DNA of 17,925 nt, taken from NCBI GenBank assembly GCA_039177555.1, contig JBCDFV010000066.1:1-17925 (forward strand), in the 5' to 3' direction. Source of the DNA: JANQGH01 sp039177555. GTDB taxonomy: Bacteria; Pseudomonadota; Alphaproteobacteria; DSM-16000; Inquilinaceae. The position numbers were made by a program, and so were the translations under genes. Shown one piece after another: positions 13,251 to 17,925 of this stretch (positions within the stretch are counted from its first letter, which is position 1; each line of letters starts with the position of its first letter). The notes under the pieces were generated by a model. It saw only the letters and a program-made list of their open reading frames with translations. It did no database searches and was not told where the DNA came from.

Positions 13251-14150
13251 ATGTCTCTGCCGCCGATCGACCGGATCATGCGCGAAGGCCACCGTCTGCC
13301 CGGCGTGCTGAGCGTGGTGCCGCCGGCGGCGGAGCGCGTGCCGGCGGTGTTCGACTCGCCCCATAGCGGCCTCACCGTGCCCGCTTGCCCCGCCCGCGCC
13401 GTGACCGACGCCCATGTGCTGAGGGCCAGCGACACCCATGTCGACGCCCTTTGGGACCATGTGCCGGCTCTGGGCGCGCCGTTCCTGATGGCCGAGTTCC
13501 CGCGCAGCTATCTCGACGTCAACCGCAACCTGGCGGATATCGACCTCAGCATGGTCGAGGGCGACTGGCCCCACCCGGTGCGGGACAGTGCGACGGCCAA
13601 GCGCGGCATGGGGCTGATGTGGCGCTACGCCTGGGGCGACACGCATGTGAACCATCGCACGTTGACCGTGGACGAAGTCCAGGACCGGATCGATACCTAT
13701 TGGCGGCCTTATCATGCGCTGCTGGCGAGCCTGATCGATGACACGGCCGCGCAGTTCGGCCATGTGGTGCATGTCAATTGCCACTCCATGCCGTCGGTCG
13801 GCCATTCCATGTCGGCCGATCCGCCGGGCACGAAGCGACCGGACGTGGTGCTGAGCGATCGGGACGGCACCAGTTGCGACCCGGACCTGATACCGGCCCT
13901 GGCGACCGTGTTTCGCGATCACGGGCTGACCGTCACGATCAACGACCCGTATAAGGGCGGTGAGTTGGTAACCGCCTACAACGACCCCGAGGCCGGCCGT
14001 CACAGCGTGCAGATTGAGCTGAACCGGCTTTTGTACATGGACGAGGACACGCGCGAGCGCACGGCGGACTTTGCCGCGCTGAAGACCGTCTTGCAGGACG
14101 TCGCCGCGGTGGCCGTCAACCATGCCTGGAGCCTGTCACGCGGCCAATAG
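13251..14150 (+). CDS. N-formylglutamate amidohydrolase family protein
   Basis: A 299-residue protein starting MSLPPIDRIMREGHRLPG. The ATG at 13251 follows GGAAGGA (13234-13240); the open frame upstream of it is not family-like. Conserved blocks of the N-formylglutamate amidohydrolase (HutG-type) family appear in order: VFDSPHSG, ASDTHVDAL, FPRSYLDVNRNL, VVHVNCHSMPS, VNDPYKGGEL-like NDPYKGGELVTAYNDPEAG, and SVQIELNRLLYMDE. The His and Asp/Glu residues in these blocks form the predicted metal and substrate site. The characterised reaction is N-formylglutamate plus water to glutamate plus formate, the last step of one histidine degradation route. No hut genes lie nearby, so another N-acyl amino acid may be the substrate. 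Its stop overlaps that of the convergent ABC ATPase gene by 15 bp. Confidence 0.9.
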   Translation: MSLPPIDRIMREGHRLPGVLSVVPPAAERVPAVFDSPHSGLTVPACPARAVTDAHVLRASDTHVDALWDHVPALGAPFLMAEFPRSYLDVNRNLADIDLSMVEGDWPHPVRDSATAKRGMGLMWRYAWGDTHVNHRTLTVDEVQDRIDTYWRPYHALLASLIDDTAAQFGHVVHVNCHSMPSVGHSMSADPPGTKRPDVVLSDRDGTSCDPDLIPALATVFRDHGLTVTINDPYKGGELVTAYNDPEAGRHSVQIELNRLLYMDEDTRERTADFAALKTVLQDVAAVAVNHAWSLSRGQ

Positions 14151-15734
14151 GCCGGGAATGGCGGCGAGCAGGTCCTTGGTATAGGGCTGTTGCGGGTCTT
14201 CGAACACGGATTGGGTCGTGCCCTGCTCGACAATCCGGCCGGCGCGCATGACCACAATGCGATCGCAAAGCTGGGCGGCGATGCGCAGATCATGGGTGAT
14301 GAACAACAGCGCGAAGCCCTCCGTCGCCTGAATGTCGCGTAAGAGATCCAGGATCTGGCGCTGGACCGATACATCCAGGGCCGAGACGGACTCATCGGCG
14401 ATCAGGATATCGGGCTTCAGCGCCAACGCTCTGGCGATACAGACCCGCTGGCGCTGGCCGCCGGAGAATTGGTGCGGAAACCGGCGCGCTGCCGTCGGGT
14501 CAAGGCCGACCCGTTCAAGCAGCGACGCCGCCTGCCGCCGCGCCTCCACCGGATCGACGCCATGGATGATCGGCCCCTCGGCGATCGCCTCGCCGACTGC
14601 CTGGCGGGGATCGAGGGCCGTGTACGGGTCCTGGAAGATGACCTGAAAGCGCCGGCGATAGGGCCTGAGGCGCCGGTCGCCCAGCCGCGTGATCGTCTCG
14701 CCGGCCAACACCACCTCGCCGCTGGTCACCGGCTCCAGCCGCATCAGGCATTGCGCCAAGGTCGACTTGCCGGAGCCGGACTCGCCAACCAGGCCGATCG
14801 TTTCCTGCGGGCGCACGGACAGGCTGACCCCGTCCAGCGCCTTGGTCTCGTGGGTGCCGAACAGGCTGCCGCCGCGAAACCGCTTGGTGATGTCGCGGCC
14901 TTCCAGCACCGGCGCGCCCTCGATCGTCCTCGGCGGTTTCGGCGCCAGCTTGGGCACCGCCTCGATCAGGGACTGGGTGTAGGGATGCTGAGGCCGGTCC
15001 AGCACGTCGCGCACCGGCCCGTGTTCGACCAGCCTGCCATGCTGCATGACCGCGACGCGATCGGCGATGTCGGCGACGACGCCGAAATCATGCGTGATGA
15101 ACAGGATCGACGCCTCGTGCTGGCGCCGCAGGGTGCGGATCAGGTCGAGAATGCGGGCCTGGGTGGTGACGTCCAAGGCCGTGGTCGGCTCGTCGGCGAT
15201 CAGGATGTCCGGGTCTAGCGCCATGGCCATGGCGATCATTACGCGCTGGCACTGGCCGCCGGAAAGCTGGTGGGGATAGGCGCGGTAGAAGCGCTGCCAA
15301 TCGTCCAGCCCGACCTCTTCAAACAGAGTTCGCACGCGCTGGCGCCGGTCTGCCGGATCGGCCCGCCCGTGGATGCGCAAGACCTCATCGATCTGGCTGC
15401 CCGCGGTGAAGACCGGGTTCAGGGCCGCCAACGGCTCCTGAAAGATCATCGAGATCCGGCTGCCCGCCAGTTGCCGGCGCGCGGACTTCGGCAAGGTCAA
15501 GAGATCGGTGTCGCGGTACCGAATGGCGCCGGACTGGACCGCGATCTCGCGCGGCAGCAGGCCCATGACGGCCCGGGCGGTGATCGACTTGCCGGAGCCG
15601 GACTCGCCGACCAGGCAGAGGATTTCGCCGGCCTTCAGGTCGAGCGACAGATCCTCGATGGCCATGCCGCGATCGGCCCAGGCCGGCAGGCGCAGGCTGA
15701 GATCGCGGATGGAGAGTACCGGTGCTTCGCTCAA
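14136..15734 (-). CDS. peptide-type ABC transporter ATPase with two fused nucleotide-binding domains (DppD-DppF-like)
   Basis: A 532-residue protein containing two complete ABC ATPase domains, the fused form found in GsiA- and YejF-like importers. Domain 1: Walker A GESGSGKS at 43-50, Q-loop FQE near 98-100, signature LSGGQCQRV near 157-165, Walker B DILIADEPTTALD. Domain 2: Walker A GESGSGKS near 317-324, FQDP Q-loop, signature FSGGQRQRV near 423-431, Walker B DILIADESVSALD, then ITHDL. Each domain ends in the oligopeptide-transporter tail (QHPYTQSLIEAVP, QQPYTKDLLAAIP). Translation probably starts at TTG (15732-15734), because the in-frame ATG upstream is followed directly by TAG. It lies 59 bp after the binding-protein gene, behind a strong hairpin. 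It energises uptake of peptides or similar solutes at the inner membrane. Confidence 0.94.
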   Translation of the reverse strand: MSEAPVLSIRDLSLRLPAWADRGMAIEDLSLDLKAGEILCLVGESGSGKSITARAVMGLLPREIAVQSGAIRYRDTDLLTLPKSARRQLAGSRISMIFQEPLAALNPVFTAGSQIDEVLRIHGRADPADRRQRVRTLFEEVGLDDWQRFYRAYPHQLSGGQCQRVMIAMAMALDPDILIADEPTTALDVTTQARILDLIRTLRRQHEASILFITHDFGVVADIADRVAVMQHGRLVEHGPVRDVLDRPQHPYTQSLIEAVPKLAPKPPRTIEGAPVLEGRDITKRFRGGSLFGTHETKALDGVSLSVRPQETIGLVGESGSGKSTLAQCLMRLEPVTSGEVVLAGETITRLGDRRLRPYRRRFQVIFQDPYTALDPRQAVGEAIAEGPIIHGVDPVEARRQAASLLERVGLDPTAARRFPHQFSGGQRQRVCIARALALKPDILIADESVSALDVSVQRQILDLLRDIQATEGFALLFITHDLRIAAQLCDRIVVMRAGRIVEQGTTQSVFEDPQQPYTKDLLAAIPGLLAA

Positions 15735-15757
15735 ATCTGGTGTCTAATGCATGGGCC

Positions 15758-15784
15758 AGGGGCCGCAAAGCGCTTGCGGCCCCT
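15758..15784 (-). terminator. strong intercistronic hairpin between binding-protein and ATPase genes
   Basis: AGGGGCCGCAA (15758-15768) and TTGCGGCCCCT (15774-15784) form a perfect 11-bp stem with a 5-base loop. It begins 10 bp after the binding-protein stop and ends 24 bp before the ATPase start. No T-tract follows on the minus strand, so partial termination or protection of the upstream message is more likely than full termination. Confidence 0.62.
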
Positions 15785-15793
15785 TCGTCGGCC

Positions 15794-17392
15794 TTACTGA
15801 TCGACCGTGATGTAGCCCGGCCCGAACATCATCGTGTTGGTGGCGAACGGCGCCCAGTTGACGCCGTCGCGCACGGCGACGCTGATGACGTTGCGCCACA
15901 GGTAGAAGCCGGGGGTGATGTCCTCCCACTCCGCCAACAGCTCGTGATAAAGCTCGATCCGGCGGTCCAGATCCTCTTCCTGCTGGAACGCGTTGCCCAA
16001 CTCGATGAAGCGGTCGGTCGGCACCCAGGTGCGGTGCGCGGCGTTGGCACGGTTGGAATTCGGCCCCCAATCGATCCACAGCGGCCGTAGCGGGTCGCCG
16101 GAGAATTCCGAGGTCATGGACATGTTGAGCAGGTGGAACGGCCGCTCATAGGCCAGGCGGAAATTGTCGACGATGTCCAGGCGGACATTGATGCCGGCCT
16201 CGCGCCACATCTCGACCATGATCTCGGCGGCCTGCTCATAATTCGGATAGAAGCCGCGGGTGATGTGCCACTGCAGCTCCTCACCGTCATAGTCGGTCAG
16301 CGCCAGCAGTTCCTGCGCCCGGTCCGGATCGTAGGGATAGGCGGCCTCGCCCTCCGGGTCATAGAACACGCCATATTCCTGGAAATTGAACGGCGCGGGA
16401 TGGAAGGTGACGTCGCCCCAAAGCGCGGAGACGATCGCATCCATATCCACCGACGAGACCATGGCCTTGCGCAGATTGGCGTCGACCAGCGGGTTGTCCG
16501 GGTTTTCTTCCGTGATCAGCGTGTTGAAGGCGAACATCGGATAGTTGTCGATGGTCACCTGATAGAGCGAGATGTCGTCGTAATTGTCGAACACCGGCGC
16601 CTGGTCCGACGGGATGCTGACGATGATGTCGAACTCGCCGGAGACCAGGCCGGCCAGGCGCGCAGACGGCTCCGGCACGATGATCCATTCAATGGCGGCC
16701 AGCGGCGGCGTGCCGCCCCAGTAATCGTCATAGGCCTCCATCACCAGCCGTTCGCCGCTGTCGAACTCGGTCACGCGATAGGGGCCGGTGCCGACAGGGG
16801 CGAGGCCGAATTCCTCCGGCGTCATGCCGGCGAAATCGTCCGGGACCAGATAGCCAATCTGGAAGGTGAAGCGGTTGGGCAGCACCGGGTCGGGAAAATC
16901 GGTCTCGATTTCGACGGTCATGGGCCCAGTCGCCTCGACGCGGTTGATGCCGCGCATGAAGCTGCGGCCGCGGGGCGCGATGGCGTCCGGCCCCCACAGG
17001 CGCTCCGCCGACAGGGAGAACGCGATGTCGTCCGCCGTCATCGGCTCGCCATTGTGGAAGGTGATGCCCTCGCGCACGTTGAGCTGCCAGACGGTCGGCG
17101 AAATCTGCTCCGCGCTTTCGATCAGATACGGCACGCGGGTGTTGCCGGTCGGGTCGGCGCGGAAGTCGCGCAGCACGATCGGGTCGTAAATGTTCAGGCC
17201 GAACCGGGCCAAGGACGAGCTGAAGCCCAGCACCGGCTCCAATGTCGGCCACAGCGTGTCCACGGCAATGCGCAGCGTCGGCCGGTCGTCCTGCGCCGAC
17301 GCCCGATCCGTGGTCGCCGACAGCACAAACAGCCCGACCAGCAGGACGGCAAACGCCACCAGCAGCCGGGTTTCGCGCACGATCCTCATCAT
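15794..17392 (-). CDS. ABC transporter substrate-binding protein, family 5 (peptide/nickel type)
   Basis: A 532-residue periplasmic binding protein. The ATG at 17392 was chosen because GGGGAG at 17400-17405 is 7 bases upstream and the N-terminus is then a signal peptide: basic MMRIVRETR, a hydrophobic core LLVAFAVLLVGLFVLSA, and a probable cleavage after ASA near residue 33. No lipobox cysteine is present, so it should be soluble in the periplasm. Family features are RIAVDTLWPTLEPVLG, the Y-D-P-x-V segment (NIYDPIVLRD), WQLNVREGITFHNGEPMTAD, LAPVGTGPYRVTEFDSGE, and FNTLITEENPDNPLVDANLRKAM. It captures the solute and delivers it to the DppB/C-type permease. It is co-oriented with the ATPase gene and divergent from the permease gene. 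The ligand cannot be read from sequence; neighbours suggest glutamyl or acylated peptides. Confidence 0.93.
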   Translation of the reverse strand: MMRIVRETRLLVAFAVLLVGLFVLSATTDRASAQDDRPTLRIAVDTLWPTLEPVLGFSSSLARFGLNIYDPIVLRDFRADPTGNTRVPYLIESAEQISPTVWQLNVREGITFHNGEPMTADDIAFSLSAERLWGPDAIAPRGRSFMRGINRVEATGPMTVEIETDFPDPVLPNRFTFQIGYLVPDDFAGMTPEEFGLAPVGTGPYRVTEFDSGERLVMEAYDDYWGGTPPLAAIEWIIVPEPSARLAGLVSGEFDIIVSIPSDQAPVFDNYDDISLYQVTIDNYPMFAFNTLITEENPDNPLVDANLRKAMVSSVDMDAIVSALWGDVTFHPAPFNFQEYGVFYDPEGEAAYPYDPDRAQELLALTDYDGEELQWHITRGFYPNYEQAAEIMVEMWREAGINVRLDIVDNFRLAYERPFHLLNMSMTSEFSGDPLRPLWIDWGPNSNRANAAHRTWVPTDRFIELGNAFQQEEDLDRRIELYHELLAEWEDITPGFYLWRNVISVAVRDGVNWAPFATNTMMFGPGYITVDQ

Positions 17393-17580
17393 CGTGAAAC
17401 TCCCCTGTTCTTGGACCAGAGTCCCGGGACCTTGGTTCCAGGACGTCAGCGGAATGGACAAGGCGCTTGGGCGCACCGTTATTTCCCGCTGGAATTGGGA
17501 GATGAGTGTGTAGCATATTCCTTGACATGGCAAGCATCTACCCGCGCGCATCGCTGATCTGAAGCAGACGTGAAGCACAC
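17393..17580. promoter_or_regulatory. divergent promoter region between binding-protein and permease genes
   Basis: This 188-bp region must hold promoters for both divergent transporter genes. On the binding-protein strand TTGCCA (17535-17530) precedes an AATATGCTACAC stretch that could supply a weak -10. On the permease strand TTGACA at 17522-17527 has only GC-rich sequence (CGCGCA) at the -10 distance. The dyad at 17521-17534 lies 46 bp before the permease start. Confidence 0.4.
17521..17534. promoter_or_regulatory. candidate operator CTTGA-CATG-GCAAG (site 3)
   Basis: CTTGACATGGCAAG is a near-palindrome with one mismatched pair out of seven. Its first 13 bases differ at only one position from the site at 13156-13168. 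It lies between the divergent binding-protein and permease genes, which makes a shared regulator with the transferase/amidohydrolase pair likely. Confidence 0.5.
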
Positions 17581-17925
17581 ATGAACACCCGCTTCCTGGC
17601 CCTGAAGCTGCTGCGCATGCTGGTGACCATTTGGTTCGTGGTCACCTTCGTGTTCGTGGTTCTGCGCGCAACGACGGACCCGGTGGAGGCGCTGTTGCCG
17701 CCCGACGCAACGCCGGACGAGATCGCCCAGTGGAGCGAGATCTGGGGCCTCGATCAGCCGATCATCGTGCAGTATGGCCGCTATATCGCCAGCCTGACGG
17801 TCGGCGATCTGGGCTTCAGCTATCGCGACGGGCGGCCGGTGACGGTCGTGGTTGGCCAGCGCATTCCCGCCACCTTGATCCTGGGCGGCACGGCGCTGGC
17901 GCTGGCGATCTTTGTCGGCGTGCCG
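17581..17925 (+). CDS. ABC transporter permease, DppB family, N-terminal part (3' cut by window edge)
   Basis: An open frame of 115 codons from ATG at 17581 to the window end, with no stop. The product starts MNTRFLALKLLRMLVTIWFV, with transmembrane helix 1 at about 11-29, a standard beginning for DppB/OppB permeases. The periplasmic segment contains LPPDATPDEIAQWSEIWGLD followed by QPIIVQYGRYIASLTVGDLG, and FSYRDGRPVTVVVGQRIPAT, the TMD leader common to DppB proteins, and then helix 2 (LILGGTALALAIFVGVP). A GTGAAG stretch 7 bases upstream is a weak Shine-Dalgarno. It is divergent from the binding-protein gene although both should serve one transporter. A DppC partner is expected just beyond the window. 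Confidence 0.92.
   Translation, partial: MNTRFLALKLLRMLVTIWFVVTFVFVVLRATTDPVEALLPPDATPDEIAQWSEIWGLDQPIIVQYGRYIASLTVGDLGFSYRDGRPVTVVVGQRIPATLILGGTALALAIFVGVP

Noticed and set aside
11812..13311. Plus-strand open frame of 499 codons
   Set aside because: It is antisense to the gamma-glutamyltransferase gene and runs into the divergent regulatory region and the amidohydrolase start.
16133..17557. Plus-strand open frame of 474 codons
   Set aside because: It lies opposite the substrate-binding protein gene, whose signal peptide and family motifs are clear; the antisense product is Arg/His/Gln-rich and unlike any family.

Overview
This is a high-GC bacterial window (much of it near 65-75% G+C by local counts) packed with short-spaced operons. 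The gene complement suggests an alphaproteobacterium: a MetA-type homoserine acyltransferase, a GcvA-like LysR regulator, N-formylglutamate amidohydrolase, and GMC/crotonase/SDR catabolic genes. That placement is inferred from gene content and base composition; no marker gene is present.

Layout. (1) 2-4318, plus strand: a catabolic operon. It holds the C-terminal end of an SDR oxidoreductase, a GMC flavoprotein oxidoreductase, a class-C beta-lactamase-fold serine hydrolase, a crotonase-fold protein (ATGA overlap with its predecessor) and a DoxX-type membrane protein. (2) 4346-6790: two tandem, related SDR genes on the minus strand, both without the usual Tyr-x-x-x-Lys site, divergent from a LysR regulator. 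(3) 6809-8653, minus: a ten-helix EamA transporter and metA, whose residue 111 (Glu) predicts acetyl-CoA use. (4) 8654-11586: an accessory-looking, lower-GC interval. It carries an alpha/beta hydrolase and a papain-like cysteine peptidase in one small operon with its own sigma70-like promoter and a T-tract terminator, followed by a small unannotated reading frame and flanked by gene-poor DNA. (5) 11587-17925: a gamma-glutamyltransferase-family gene divergent from an N-formylglutamate amidohydrolase-family gene, then a fused two-NBD peptide-type ABC ATPase and its substrate-binding protein (minus), then a divergent DppB-type permease cut by the window end.

How it fits together. Region 5 reads as a uptake-and-hydrolysis module for glutamyl or acylated amino-acid/peptide compounds: binding protein, permease and ATPase import, and the transferase and amidohydrolase cleave. 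Its two divergent promoter regions share nearly the same 14-bp dyad (CTTGACATG-K-CAA-S), suggesting one regulator for both. A third, perfect dyad of the same layout (CTTGA-N4-TCAAG) lies in the SDR/LysR divergent region. This apparent shared operator, the hydrolase/peptidase cassette and the catalytically altered SDR and crotonase proteins are the most interesting points. No CRISPR array, insertion sequence, tRNA or rRNA was seen.
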